Assembly (NCBI RefSeq): GCF_007990245.1
Contig: NZ_BJWG01000013.1
Coordinates: 1-64,000, forward strand
Direction of reading: 5' to 3'
Length of the DNA: 64,000 nucleotides
Source: Cellulomonas composti
Lineage (GTDB): Bacteria > Actinomycetota > Actinomycetes > Actinomycetales > Cellulomonadaceae
In this document: piece by piece, positions 26,046-34,969 of the stretch
Position numbering within the stretch: the stretch's first letter is position 1
How the letters are laid out: every line of letters starts with the position of its first letter
Notes under the pieces: generated by a model
Databases searched by the model: none
The model's input: the letters and a program-made list of their open reading frames with translations, nothing else
What the model was told of the DNA's origin: nothing
Made by a program: the position numbers and the translations under genes

Positions 26046-26163
26046 GGTCGTCGCCCCCTGGCGCTCGTCGTCGTCACGCCTGTCGGCGCGCCCAGAGGTT
26101 AGCGGCGGGCGCGCCCGTCCTGCCCCGGTTTGTCCACAGGCGAGGCGCGGGCGCGGGCTGTGG

Positions 26164-27837
26164 TCAGGCCGCGAGCTTGCTGCGCAGCTCGATCGCGGTC
26201 TGGTCGGCGTCGACGTTGGCCAGCGCGTTCTCGAGGACGTCGGAGTCGAACGTGCCGTTGTCGCGCGCGTCGAGCAGCGCGGTGCGCTGGGCCGCGAGCA
26301 CGGCGAGCCGGTAGGTCCGCTGCTGCGCGAACCGCTCCGGACGGGGCGCGGACTCGGGGATCGTCGGCTCGCGCACGGTCGCGGCCCCCTCGCGCAGCAG
26401 GTCGAACAGGCGCGTGCGCTCGGCCTCGTTCTGCTCGTCGACCGCCTCCTGGTCGACGTCGGTCCGCAGGTGGCGCACCAGCGGGCCGATGGTGCCGCCC
26501 TGCACGACGAGCGACATCGTCGCCACCGCGAAGGCGATGAGCACGAGGACGGCTCGCTGCGGTGTGTCGTCGGGAAGGGTCTGCGCGGCGGCGACGGTGA
26601 CGGCCCCGCGCATCCCGGCCCACACCACGACCGTGCCCTCGCGCCAGCCCAGCGGCTCGCGACGGAAGTAGTCGAGGTCGGCGAGCCCGCGCGTGATCCG
26701 CACGGCGAACCGTTCGAGGTCGCGGTCGGTGACGGTGCGGCGGCTCCGGGCGTTGAGCCTCTCGAGCGTCTCCTGCTTGCCCGCCGAGGTCTGCATCCTC
26801 GTCTGCATCGTCTCGAGCTTCGACTGCAGCCGCTCGGACCGGCGGGCGCGGCGGGCGAGGATGCCCAGCAGCGGCGCGACGTACGCGGCCCGCACGAGGA
26901 TCGTCAGGACGAGCGCGCCGATCGCGACGAGCACCGCGGCGCCCACCCCCGCGTGGTCCTGCTGCACGTCCGTCACGACCGCCCGCAGCTGCACGCCCAT
27001 CGTCAGGAACACTGCACCCTCGAGGACCAGCTCGACCGTGCGCCAGTTCTGCTTGTCCGAGAGGCGGTGCTGCGGCGACAGCTCGCGCGGCGCGCGGATC
27101 CCCGTGAGCAGCCCGGCCACCACGGCCGCGACCAGCCCGGACGCGTTCAGGAGCTCCGCGGGGATCGATGCGACGAACGGCACCGTGAAGGACAGCAGCG
27201 TGTTCACCGCCGGGTCGTGCACGCGCTTGCGGACGACGAGGTTGAGCCAACCGACGACCCCGCCGACGACGAGCGCGACGAGGACCGAGTACGAGAAGGA
27301 CGCGGCGACACGCCAGAACGAGAACGACGCCGCCGTCGCGACGATCGCGGTGCGCAGCAGGACGAGCGCCGTCGCGTCGTTGAGCAGGCTCTCGCCGTCG
27401 AGCATCGCGACGACGCGCCTGGACACCGGCTGGCGCTTGATGATCGACGTCGCGACGGCGTCCGTCGGGCTGACGATCGCGCCGAGCGCGACGCCCCACG
27501 CGAACCCCAGCTCGGGCAGGACGAGCATGAAGAACAGCCCCAGCACCAGCGAGCTCAGCACGACGAGGATGACCGACAACCCGCTGATCGCCCCGAACTC
27601 GCGCCGGAAGTTCATCGTCGGCATCGACACCGCCGCCGAGTACAGCAGCGGTGGCAGCACGCCCGCGAGGATCAGCTCGGGGTCGATGTGGACGGAGTCG
27701 AACGCGGGCACGAAGCTGACCGCGACGCCGACGACGACGAGCACGAGCGGCGCAGCGACACCCATCCGCGGCCCCGCGACGGTCGCGGCCGCGATCACCA
27801 CCAACGCCGCCACCGTCACGATGAGCATCTCGATCAC
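26164..27837 (-). CDS. Na+/H+ antiporter (CPA1 family), 557 aa
   Basis: About twelve membrane helices occupy the first 400 residues. VSPTDAVAT is the family TDAV motif and DGESLLNDA is the ND motif of the CPA1 exchangers (NhaP/YjcE type). A hydrophilic C-terminal tail of about 100 residues is probably regulatory. The cytoplasmic loop around residues 310-360 is long, with a coiled-coil look. It exchanges cytoplasmic Na+ or K+ for protons in pH and salt homeostasis. The start is taken as GTG at 27837, after GGGTGG; ATG at 27828 is an alternative. Confidence 0.9.
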   Translation of the reverse strand: MIEMLIVTVAALVVIAAATVAGPRMGVAAPLVLVVVGVAVSFVPAFDSVHIDPELILAGVLPPLLYSAAVSMPTMNFRREFGAISGLSVILVVLSSLVLGLFFMLVLPELGFAWGVALGAIVSPTDAVATSIIKRQPVSRRVVAMLDGESLLNDATALVLLRTAIVATAASFSFWRVAASFSYSVLVALVVGGVVGWLNLVVRKRVHDPAVNTLLSFTVPFVASIPAELLNASGLVAAVVAGLLTGIRAPRELSPQHRLSDKQNWRTVELVLEGAVFLTMGVQLRAVVTDVQQDHAGVGAAVLVAIGALVLTILVRAAYVAPLLGILARRARRSERLQSKLETMQTRMQTSAGKQETLERLNARSRRTVTDRDLERFAVRITRGLADLDYFRREPLGWREGTVVVWAGMRGAVTVAAAQTLPDDTPQRAVLVLIAFAVATMSLVVQGGTIGPLVRHLRTDVDQEAVDEQNEAERTRLFDLLREGAATVREPTIPESAPRPERFAQQRTYRLAVLAAQRTALLDARDNGTFDSDVLENALANVDADQTAIELRSKLAA

Positions 27838-27890
27838 GCGCCCACCCTGACAGCCCCCACCCGACGCGCGCGAGCGCACCCCCGGACAGC

Positions 27891-27992
27891 CGGACCGTCC
27901 CCGGCCTGCCGCAGCGTCCGCGGCCTGCCGGCGCATCTGCGGACAGCTCCGTGGCGGGGTCCGTGGACGTTCGCGGGGTCCGTAGACGTGCG
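27891..27992. repeat. Intergenic hairpin repeat, family 1, copy C
   Basis: Between the antiporter and LOG-family genes the sequence carries several TCCGTSGACG/CTGCGGAC half-sites: CTGCGGACAG at 27937, then GTGGCGGGGTCCGTGGACG and GGGGTCCGTAGACG. It shares GTGGCGGGGTCCGTSGACG with copies at 47.2 and 47.4 kb. No gene was seen in the 27838-28121 gap. Confidence 0.6.
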
Positions 27993-28121
27993 GGGGGCGG
28001 GGCAGAGGGCCGCCGGGGTGCGGGCGGTGGGCGGGTGGCGGCGCGGGGCGTGGGTCAGAGGGCCGGGCCTGCAGCGACGGGCGCTCGACGGCGTGCGGAT
28101 CGACGTCGCGGCCCGGGTCGG

Positions 28122-29264
28122 CTACCTCACCGAGGTGAGGGTGGGGAGGACGGCGGTGACGTCGGCGACGAGGTGGAGGCGCTCGCCCATGGTGCGGCCG
28201 GCGCCGAGCGCGGTGAGCAGCGGCCAGACGGGCAGGTTCGTCATCCACTGCTCGGTCCCGACGAGCACGAGCGGCGCGACCAGGGCGCGCTGCGCCGCGT
28301 AGTAGTTCTCGGTCGACGCCTGGAAGATCTCCTGGACGGTGCCGGCGGCGCCCGGCAGCACGACGATCCCGCCACGGCAGCGGTGCAGCAGCGTGTCCTC
28401 GCGGACGGAGTTGATGAAGTACTTGGCGATGTCCGTGGCGAACAGGTTCGGCGGTTCGTGGCCGTAGAACCACGTGGGGATGCCCACGGATCGGCCGGCG
28501 CGGGCCGGGGGGTACGCCCGACGCACCGCGCGGGCTGCGTCGACCCACGCGTCGATCCCGCCGGGGCCGGCGAAGGTCGGGGCGGCGGAGAGCAGGGCGA
28601 GCGCCCCGCGCTGCGGGTCGTCGAGCGCGTCGTCGTCGAACCCGGACAGATACGCGCCGAGGTTGACCGCCTCCATCGCGCCGGGGCCACCGCCGGTGAG
28701 CACGGTGTAGCCCGCGCGGGTCAGGTCCCGGCCGAGCCGCGCGGCGTCCGCGAATGCGGGCGTGCTGCGGTGCACGTCGTGGCCGCCCATGACCCCGACG
28801 ACCCGCGCCGGCTCGATGCCGAGCATGAGGTCGTCCAGCGCGTCGGTGATCGAGTGGTCGTGCAGGGTGCCGGCCAGCGAACCGCGCAGGTCGCGCGTGG
28901 TCCGCCACTCCCGCGACCACGCGTAGACGATCCCGTCCAGCGACTGCGCGTACGGACCGTCGCCGAACAGCGCATCGGCGTCGTAGAGCGTCGAACGGTA
29001 GGGGTTGAAGGGCAGGTCGGGCAGCATCGGGAAGACGAGCGCGCCGCGTGCCCGCAGCTCCGACTCGACGTCGTCGGCCAGCGCGCACCCCAGCAGGACC
29101 GCACCGGCGACGTCGCACTCGGCGAGCACCGAGGACCGCCCCGACAGGTCGACGGACTGCACCATGGCGCCCCGCAGCGACGGCCGCCCGAGCCGGTGGA
29201 GCGTCTCCGCGAGGTGGTCGTCGAGCTCCGCGAGCGACTCGAGCTCGATCGTCTGCCGGGTCAT
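28122..29264 (-). CDS. LOG family protein (lysine-decarboxylase-like fold), 380 aa
   Basis: A Rossmann-like LOG domain with VVGVMGGHDVHR, TGGGPGAMEAVNLGAY and the signature region VVLPGAAGTVQE. The family motif is PGGxGTxxE; here the second glycine of PGG is alanine. Family members hydrolyse nucleoside 5'-monophosphates to base and ribose 5-phosphate, and were formerly annotated as lysine decarboxylases. The first 150 residues are an extra N-terminal region found in long actinobacterial versions. ATG at 29264 was chosen because the protein matches from there. The longer frame to 29543 crosses the divergent ilvE promoter. Confidence 0.82.
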   Translation of the reverse strand: MTRQTIELESLAELDDHLAETLHRLGRPSLRGAMVQSVDLSGRSSVLAECDVAGAVLLGCALADDVESELRARGALVFPMLPDLPFNPYRSTLYDADALFGDGPYAQSLDGIVYAWSREWRTTRDLRGSLAGTLHDHSITDALDDLMLGIEPARVVGVMGGHDVHRSTPAFADAARLGRDLTRAGYTVLTGGGPGAMEAVNLGAYLSGFDDDALDDPQRGALALLSAAPTFAGPGGIDAWVDAARAVRRAYPPARAGRSVGIPTWFYGHEPPNLFATDIAKYFINSVREDTLLHRCRGGIVVLPGAAGTVQEIFQASTENYYAAQRALVAPLVLVGTEQWMTNLPVWPLLTALGAGRTMGERLHLVADVTAVLPTLTSVR

Positions 29265-29403
29265 GGGTCCGACCCTACGCACGCCGCGCCTCTCGTCGGG
29301 CCCGCTCCGGGCGAGCCACTTTCCGGCGAGTGGACCGTGACGCGTGTGGGTGCCGGGGTGTCCAATCGGGTGTCGCCCGTCCCCGACGCCCGGAGCACCC
29401 CCT

Positions 29404-30537
29404 TTGACCACGACCACGCACGCGACGAGCGAGCACCCGACCGACTGGTCAGCGCTCGTGCGCACCGAGCCGCACCCGTCCCCCGCGTCCGACGAGAAGC
29501 GCACGCAGGCGTTGCGCGCGCCGGCGTTCGGCACGTGCTTCACCGATCACATGGTGCTGGTCGACTGGACGCGTGACGCCGGCTGGACGGACCCGCGCCT
29601 GGTCCCGCTCGGGCCGCTCCCACTGCACCCCGCGGCCGCGGTGCTGCACTACGGCCAGGAGGTGTTCGAGGGGCTCAAGGTCTATCGCCACCCCGACGGC
29701 AGGCTGGTCGCGTTCCGCCCGGACCGCAACGCCGTACGGCTGCGTCGGTCGGCGCGGCGGCTGGCGCTGCCGGAGGTGCCGGAGGGCCTGTTCCACGCGG
29801 CGGTCGATGCGCTCGTCGCGGCCGACCACGCGTGGGTCCCGAGCGGCCCGGGTGACAGCCTGTACCTGCGGCCGTTCGTCGTCGCGTCCGAGGCGTTCCT
29901 GGGTGTGCGCGCGGCGGACGCTGCGCTGTTCGGCGTGATCGCGAGCCCGGCGGGCGCGTACTTCCACGCCGGCGTGGACGGCATCTCGTTGTGGCTCTCG
30001 ACGACGTACTCGCGGGCCGGCCGCGGCGGGACGGGGGCCGCCAAGTGCGGCGGCAACTACGCGGCGTCGCTCGTCGCGCAGCAGGAGGCGGCGGAGCACG
30101 GCTGCGCCCAGGTGCTGTTCACCGACGCGGAGACGGGCCGCTGGGTCGAGGAGGCGGGCAGCATGAACCTGTTCGCCGTGCTCGCCGACGGCACGCTCGT
30201 CACGCCGCCGACGACCGGCACGATCCTCGAGGGCGTCACGCGCGACTCGGTGCTGAGGCTCGCCGCCGACCTCGGGTACGCGACGCAGGAGCGGCCGTTC
30301 GGGGTCGACGAGTGGACGCGGCTCGCCGCGTCGGGTGAGCTGACCGAGGTGTTCGCGACCGGCACCGCCGCGGTGATCACACCGGTCGTCCGGCTCGTGT
30401 CGGCGGACGCGGTGGTCGAGACGCCGACGGTCGGCTTCGGTCCGGTGGCGCGGCGGTTGCACGCGGAGCTCACGGGCATGCAGTTCGGAACGGTCCCCGA
30501 CCGGTTCGGCTGGCTGCGTGAGGTCGGGGCGCACTGA
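29404..30537 (+). CDS. ilvE: Branched-chain amino acid aminotransferase, TTG start, 377 aa
   Basis: A fold-type IV PLP transaminase. The PLP lysine is K214 in GAAKCGGNYAASL, and HYGQEVFEGLK, SLYLRPF and the ATGTAAVITPV segment are as in actinobacterial IlvE. It interconverts Leu, Ile and Val with their 2-oxo acids using 2-oxoglutarate. No ATG or GTG fits the conserved N-terminus. TTG at 29404, with GGAG eight bases upstream, gives MTTTTHATSEHPTDW, a normal beginning for the family. The next gene starts directly after its stop. No other ilv gene is in the window. Confidence 0.93.
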   Translation: MTTTTHATSEHPTDWSALVRTEPHPSPASDEKRTQALRAPAFGTCFTDHMVLVDWTRDAGWTDPRLVPLGPLPLHPAAAVLHYGQEVFEGLKVYRHPDGRLVAFRPDRNAVRLRRSARRLALPEVPEGLFHAAVDALVAADHAWVPSGPGDSLYLRPFVVASEAFLGVRAADAALFGVIASPAGAYFHAGVDGISLWLSTTYSRAGRGGTGAAKCGGNYAASLVAQQEAAEHGCAQVLFTDAETGRWVEEAGSMNLFAVLADGTLVTPPTTGTILEGVTRDSVLRLAADLGYATQERPFGVDEWTRLAASGELTEVFATGTAAVITPVVRLVSADAVVETPTVGFGPVARRLHAELTGMQFGTVPDRFGWLREVGAH

Positions 30538-31326
30538 GTGGGCGTGCCGGACGGTACGGGGAGCGCGACGAGCGGCGTGCGCGCGGGTTGGCTGACGGTC
30601 TTCGTCGACCTCGCTCCCGACGAGCACGCCGCGGGCGCGGTGTTCTGGGCCGCGCTCACCGGGGCGGCACTGTCGGCGAGCCGGGGCGCGCACGACGAGT
30701 TCGCGACTCTGCTGCCGGCGTCGGGCGCCGCGTACCTGCGCGTGCAGCGGCTCGGCGCCGGGCCCTCCGGCGTGCACCTGGACCTGCACGTGCCCGACCT
30801 CGACGACGCGACGGCGCTCGCGACCGGCGCCGGGGCGAGCGTCGTGGCCCGCCCGGGGCACGTGGTGCTGCGCTCGCCCGGCGGGTTCCCGTTCTGCCTC
30901 GTCGGGCTGCAGGCGGACGACGACGCGGCGAGCCGGACGCCTCCTGTGCGCCTGGCCGACGGGCACCGTTCGATCGCGGACCAGCTCACGATCGACGTGA
31001 CCCCCGACCGCTGGGACGACGAGGTCGCGTTCTGGCCGAGGCTCACGGGGTGGCCCGCGGCGCCCGCGTCCCGCCCGGGGATGGTGCGGCTGCACACACC
31101 TTCGTCGCTGCCGGTGCGCGTGCTGCTGCAACGCAAGGACGAGGGTCCGACGAGCGGGCATGTCGACGTCGCGACCGACGACCGCCCGGCGGAGGTCGCG
31201 CGGCTCGTCGCGCTGGGTGCGGGCGTCGCGGCGCTGGGACCGGCCTGGACGGTGCTCGACCCACCGGCCGGACCGAGCCTGTGCGTGACCGACCGTGACC
31301 CGGCGACAGGTCTGGTGCCGCGGTGA
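30538..31326 (+). CDS. VOC family protein with two glyoxalase-like modules, 262 aa
   Basis: Two similar halves of about 125 residues each begin with a beta-strand/helix unit (LTVFVDLAPDEHAAGAVFWAALTG and LTIDVTPDRWDDEVAFWPRLTG) and end with a strand carrying an acidic or cysteine residue (FCLVGL, LCVTDRD). This is the paired beta-alpha-beta-beta-beta fold of vicinal-oxygen-chelate proteins. The metal ligands are not clearly conserved, so it could bind rather than transform its ligand. The GTG start follows the ilvE stop with no gap, so the two are co-transcribed. Confidence 0.8.
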   Translation: MGVPDGTGSATSGVRAGWLTVFVDLAPDEHAAGAVFWAALTGAALSASRGAHDEFATLLPASGAAYLRVQRLGAGPSGVHLDLHVPDLDDATALATGAGASVVARPGHVVLRSPGGFPFCLVGLQADDDAASRTPPVRLADGHRSIADQLTIDVTPDRWDDEVAFWPRLTGWPAAPASRPGMVRLHTPSSLPVRVLLQRKDEGPTSGHVDVATDDRPAEVARLVALGAGVAALGPAWTVLDPPAGPSLCVTDRDPATGLVPR

Positions 31327-31406
31327 TCGTCGAGATGCCCGACGACCTGTAGCGTCACCGTCGGGTCGCGCGGCACCCGCGCGCGGGCGACGACGAGGAG
31401 GCGGCT

Positions 31407-31808
31407 GTGCAGCGGCGCATCGGCCCTGAGCACGTCGTCGACTGGTTCGTGTACGTCGTCGTGCTGAACCTGGCGACGCAGTTCGTGCCACAGGTCATCA
31501 CCGAGTCGTTCGCCATGTCGCTGCTCGTCGCGCTGCTGCTCAAGCTCGTGCTCGAGGCGGTGCTCGCGCTGAAGCGACGCGTCAAGGGCCGGTTCGCGGA
31601 CGCGACGACGACGGCCGGCAAGGTCACGAGCGCGCTCCTGCTCCTGGTGCTGCTTCCCGGATCGAAGTTCGTCGTGCTCGAGCTGGTGGACGTCGTCTTC
31701 GGTGATGCGGTCGATCTCGACGGGTTCTTCCTGGTCACGGCACTGATCCTCACGCTGCTCCTGGCCCGCCTGGGCGTCCGCCGCCTCCTGGCATCCCCGA
31801 ACCCCTGA
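31407..31808 (+). CDS. Small integral membrane protein, 133 aa
   Basis: About four hydrophobic helices, short loops and a conserved-looking central KRRVKGRF loop. I do not recognise a named family. GTG at 31407 follows GAGGAGG. A -10-like TAGCGT lies at 31350-31355, giving a leader of about 45 bases, so the gene is probably independent of ilvE. Nothing indicates a substrate or partner. Confidence 0.7.
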   Translation: MQRRIGPEHVVDWFVYVVVLNLATQFVPQVITESFAMSLLVALLLKLVLEAVLALKRRVKGRFADATTTAGKVTSALLLLVLLPGSKFVVLELVDVVFGDAVDLDGFFLVTALILTLLLARLGVRRLLASPNP

Positions 31809-31938
31809 CCCACCCCACCACCCGTACCACCGCCCCCGCCCCCGCCACCGCCGCCGAGTTCGTCAGCCTGACGCGAGGACGTCAGGTCCTGCTGGCGCAG
31901 TGACGTCCTTCTGGCGCACTCGGCGGGTGCGGCGCGCC

Positions 31939-31944
31939 TACGCT
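31939..31944 (+). promoter_or_regulatory. -10 box of leaderless hydrolase gene
   Basis: TACGCT ends seven bases before the GTG at 31951, and no ribosome site is present. Just upstream (31879-31920) lies an imperfect direct repeat, GACGTC followed by TCCT...CTGGCGCA, present twice, which may be a regulator site. Confidence 0.45.
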
Positions 31945-31950
31945 CGGGGC

Positions 31951-32745
31951 GTGAGCGGACTCGTCGTGCATCGGTACGGAAATCCAGCGGCCCGGCCGGT
32001 CGTGCTGCTGCACGGGCTCACCGAGGCCGGCACCACCTGGCCCGACCTCGTCGAGCACTGGGGTGGCGCGTGGGACGTGCACGCTCCGGACCTGCGCGGG
32101 CACGGCGCGTCGCCGCGGTTCACGGAGGACGAGCTGGCGCGCAGCCCTGAGGTGATGCTCGCCGACGTGCTGGCGGTGCTCGATGCCGTGCCCGGCCCCG
32201 CCGCGCTCGTCGGGCACTCGCTGGGCGGACTGTTCGCGCTGCGCGCTGCGCTCGCCCGGCCCGACCGCGTGTGGGCGCTCGTGCTCGAGGACCCGACGCA
32301 GCCCAGCGGCTCACGCGTGCCGAACCCCGAGTTCGTCGCGCCGACCGAACGGTTCCTCGACGACATGGCGGACCAGGCCGGGCAGGTCGAGCGGATGCTG
32401 CGCGAGACGTCGTGGAGCCGCGCCGAGGTGGATGCCTGGGCGCAGTGCAAGCCGCTGGTGGACCGCGAGTACGTCCGACGAGGCAGCTACCTCGGTGACG
32501 GCGCCTGGGAGGAGCTGTTCGCGGCGCTCACCGTGCCGACGCTGCTCGTCGTGCCGGTCGATGCGCCGATGGCACCCCGCCGCGTGGACAACCCGCTGGT
32601 GCGCACCGCCGCGATCCCGGGGGCCGGCCACTGCGTCCGGCGCGACCAGCCGGCCGCCTACCACCGCGCCGTCGACACCCTCCTCGCCACCGCCACCCAC
32701 CCCGCTCCCCAGTCCAGCCCGTCCCACCCCACCCACCCCCGCTGA
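31951..32745 (+). CDS. Alpha/beta hydrolase, 264 aa
   Basis: A typical alpha/beta hydrolase. The oxyanion-hole strand is VVLLHGLTEAG and the nucleophile elbow is VGHSLGG (Ser). A later Asp lies in VVPVDAPM, and the catalytic His is in IPGAGHCVRRDQP. It is cytosolic. GTG at 31951 is chosen because the homologous N-terminus begins there and a -10 box places the transcript start on it (leaderless). The C-terminal 20 residues are a proline/serine tail, and the following DNA is repetitive. The substrate is unknown. Confidence 0.88.
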   Translation: MSGLVVHRYGNPAARPVVLLHGLTEAGTTWPDLVEHWGGAWDVHAPDLRGHGASPRFTEDELARSPEVMLADVLAVLDAVPGPAALVGHSLGGLFALRAALARPDRVWALVLEDPTQPSGSRVPNPEFVAPTERFLDDMADQAGQVERMLRETSWSRAEVDAWAQCKPLVDREYVRRGSYLGDGAWEELFAALTVPTLLVVPVDAPMAPRRVDNPLVRTAAIPGAGHCVRRDQPAAYHRAVDTLLATATHPAPQSSPSHPTHPR

Positions 32746-32850
32746 CCGCAACACCAGCACCCGCGCTCCACCACCCCCGCCGCAAGCACCCGCCGCAGGC
32801 ACCCGCGCTCCGGCACCCGCCGCGGGCACCCCGCCTCCGGTACCCATCGC

Positions 32851-32999
32851 TCGATCCACGGACCCCCGCGACATCCACGGACCCGGCGACGTCTGCGGAC
32901 CGCTGTTTCGTCTGCGGACAGTGGGAGCGTCGGTGGACCGTGCGGTGGCAGGGTCCGTGGGCGTTGCGGGTGTCCGTCGATGCTCGGGCGGTCCGCAGG
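32851..32999. repeat. Intergenic hairpin repeat, family 1, copy D
   Basis: The 332-base gap between the hydrolase and GNAT genes holds no gene. After a degenerate GCACCCGC-rich stretch, the left arm (32852-32884, with two ATCCACGGACC units) pairs imperfectly with the right arm (32951-32982, GGGTCCGTGGGCG... TGTCCGTCGATG). About 26 of 32 positions match by eye. The centre carries two CTGCGGAC units. The arrangement matches the copies at 27.9 and 47.2-47.5 kb. Confidence 0.6.
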
Positions 33000-33064
33000 C
33001 GCCAGCGGCGGGGGTGCCGGGGTGGGGGGGCGTCAGCGTGGCGGCGGGGGTGAGAGTGGGTGGG

Positions 33065-33070
33065 TAGGGT
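33065..33070 (+). promoter_or_regulatory. -10 box of leaderless GNAT gene
   Basis: TAGGGT ends seven bases before GTG at 33078. No ribosome-binding sequence intervenes, so a leaderless transcript is inferred. Confidence 0.45.
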
Positions 33071-33077
33071 CCCGGGG

Positions 33078-33620
33078 GTGACGGGGCCGGAGCGGGTGAC
33101 GGGGGAGCCGGAGCAGGTGACGGGGGAGCCGGAGCGGGCGAGCGCGGGCGATGTCGCGGCGATCCATGCGTTGCGGCGGTCGCTCGAGGACTGGATGACC
33201 GCGCACGGGATCGAGCAGTGGCCCGTCGGGTCGCAGTCCGCCGCGCGGATTGCGGCCGGGGTAGCGGATGGCCAGTGGTGGGTGCTGCGGGACGATGCGG
33301 GCGTCGTCGCGGCGGTGCGGATCGTGCGTACGGACCCGGACTACTGGGGCGACGACGACACGCCCGCGCTGTACGTCCACGGGCTGATGGTCGACCGCCG
33401 CGCGTCGGGGTCCGGGCTCGGACGGGGTCTCGTCGAGTGGGCGGGCCGACGCGCCGCCGCCGAGGGTGTCGCGTGGCTGCGCCTCGACCACCGCTCGTCC
33501 AACCCGCACCTCGACGCGCTCTACGGCTCCTGGGGCTTCGAGCCCGTCGCCGAGACCGATCGGCCGGGCTACCTCGTCGTGCTCATGCAACGCCCGGTCG
33601 CACCCGAGGCGACGGCGTAG
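33078..33620 (+). CDS. GNAT family N-acetyltransferase, 180 aa
   Basis: A GNAT fold with the acetyl-CoA loop in SGSGLGRGLVEWA (the Q/RxxGxG/A position), preceded by the beta-4 strand LYVHGLMVDRR. The C-terminal part has the LYGSWGFEPV motif typical of the family. The first 25 residues contain three imperfect VTGEPE repeats and are probably disordered. GTG at 33078 is seven bases after a -10 box. The acceptor substrate is unknown. Confidence 0.88.
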   Translation: MTGPERVTGEPEQVTGEPERASAGDVAAIHALRRSLEDWMTAHGIEQWPVGSQSAARIAAGVADGQWWVLRDDAGVVAAVRIVRTDPDYWGDDDTPALYVHGLMVDRRASGSGLGRGLVEWAGRRAAAEGVAWLRLDHRSSNPHLDALYGSWGFEPVAETDRPGYLVVLMQRPVAPEATA

Positions 33621-33828
33621 CGGCTCAGGCGAAGTGGTGGCGGGGCGCCGTGCGCAGCGAGGGCCGGAGCCGGGCGCGCACGTGTGAGGCCCGCGTGAGC
33701 ACGGTGAACGGTACGGGCGTGCGTCCGGGGGCGGGGCTGGGCGGGTGGGGGGTGAGATGGGCGTGGAAGGGGTGGGCGCGAGGGGGGCGGGGCTCTAGGG
33801 TCGGGGGGACCGCGACGAAAGGGTGGGC

Positions 33829-34965
33829 ATGAGCTTCGTGGACAAGCTGCGCGGGCAGCTGATCGACATCATCGAGTTCCTGGACGACAGCCGGGACACG
33901 ATCGTGTGGAGGTTTCCCCGGCAGGGCAACGAGATCAAGAACCAGGCGCAGCTCGTCGTGCGTGAGGGGCAGATCGCGGTCTTCGAGAACGAGGGCCAGA
34001 TCGCGGACGTGTTCGGCCCCGGCCGCTACGTCCTCGAGACCAAGAACCTGCCGATCCTCACCACGCTCAAGGGCTGGAAGTACGGCTTCAACTCGCCGTT
34101 CAAGGCGGAGGTCTACTTCGTTGCGACCCGCCAGTTCACGGACTTCAAGTGGGGCACGCAGAACCCGATCACGATGCGCGACCCGGAGTTCGGGATGGTC
34201 CGCCTGCGCGCGTTCGGCACCTACGCGCTGAAGGTCACCGACCCCTCGGCGCTGCTGCGCCAGCTCGTCGGGACCGACTCGAACTTCCGGACCGACGAGA
34301 TCGGCGAGTTCTTCCGGCAGAACGTCATCGCGCACCTCGCACCCGCGCTCGCGACCTCCGGCGTCGCGATGCTCGACCTTGCGGCCCACCAGCTCTCGCT
34401 GTCCGAGACCCTGGCGCCCGCGCTGACCGCCGAGCTCTCGGAGTACGGCGTCACGATCACGCGGTTCGTCATCGAGAACGTCTCGCTGCCGCCGGAGGTC
34501 GAGGCTGCTCTCGACAAGCGCACCCAGATGGGCGTGCTCGGCGACCTCGACCAGTTCACCAAGTTCCAGACCGCCACCGCGATCGGCGACGCTGCGAACA
34601 ACCCGGGCGGCGCCGGCGAGGGCATGGGGCTCGGCATGGGCATGGCGATGGGCACGCAGATGGCGCAGTCGATCCAGGCCGCGAACCGGCCCGGCGCCTC
34701 GGGTGGGGCTCCGACCGGCGGCCCGCCGCCGCTGCCCGTCCAGGACGAGGTGTGGTTCTACGCGGTCGGCGGCGCCCAGACCGGTCCGCTGCCGCCCGAG
34801 GACCTTGCGGTCAAGGTGAACGCCGGCGAGATCGCGCGCGACACGCTCGTCTGGAAGCAGGGCCTCGCCGCGTGGACACCGGCCGGGGACGTCCCCGCGC
34901 TCACGCACCTGTTCGCGGCCGTCCCGCCACCGCTGCCGCCGGCTGGCCCGAGCACAGGAGCCTGA
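33829..34965 (+). CDS. SPFH domain protein with C-terminal GYF_2 module, 378 aa
   Basis: Residues 20-240 form an SPFH (band-7-like) domain of the virion-core/YdjI type (VREGQIAVFENEGQIADVFGPGRYVLET). A glycine/methionine-rich linker (GLGMGMAMGTQM) and then a GYF_2 domain follow, at about residues 300-350 (VWFYAVGGAQTGPLPPEDL, LVWKQGLAAWTP). No membrane helix is present, so it is probably recruited to membranes by partners. The next gene, four bases downstream, encodes a zinc-ribbon membrane protein. In YdjI-like proteins the ribbon is fused, so the two probably act together. A TAGGGT -10 box lies at 33796-33801. AAAGGG precedes the ATG at 33829; GTG six bases earlier is an alternative. Confidence 0.88.
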   Translation: MSFVDKLRGQLIDIIEFLDDSRDTIVWRFPRQGNEIKNQAQLVVREGQIAVFENEGQIADVFGPGRYVLETKNLPILTTLKGWKYGFNSPFKAEVYFVATRQFTDFKWGTQNPITMRDPEFGMVRLRAFGTYALKVTDPSALLRQLVGTDSNFRTDEIGEFFRQNVIAHLAPALATSGVAMLDLAAHQLSLSETLAPALTAELSEYGVTITRFVIENVSLPPEVEAALDKRTQMGVLGDLDQFTKFQTATAIGDAANNPGGAGEGMGLGMGMAMGTQMAQSIQAANRPGASGGAPTGGPPPLPVQDEVWFYAVGGAQTGPLPPEDLAVKVNAGEIARDTLVWKQGLAAWTPAGDVPALTHLFAAVPPPLPPAGPSTGA

Positions 34966-34969
34966 CCCG

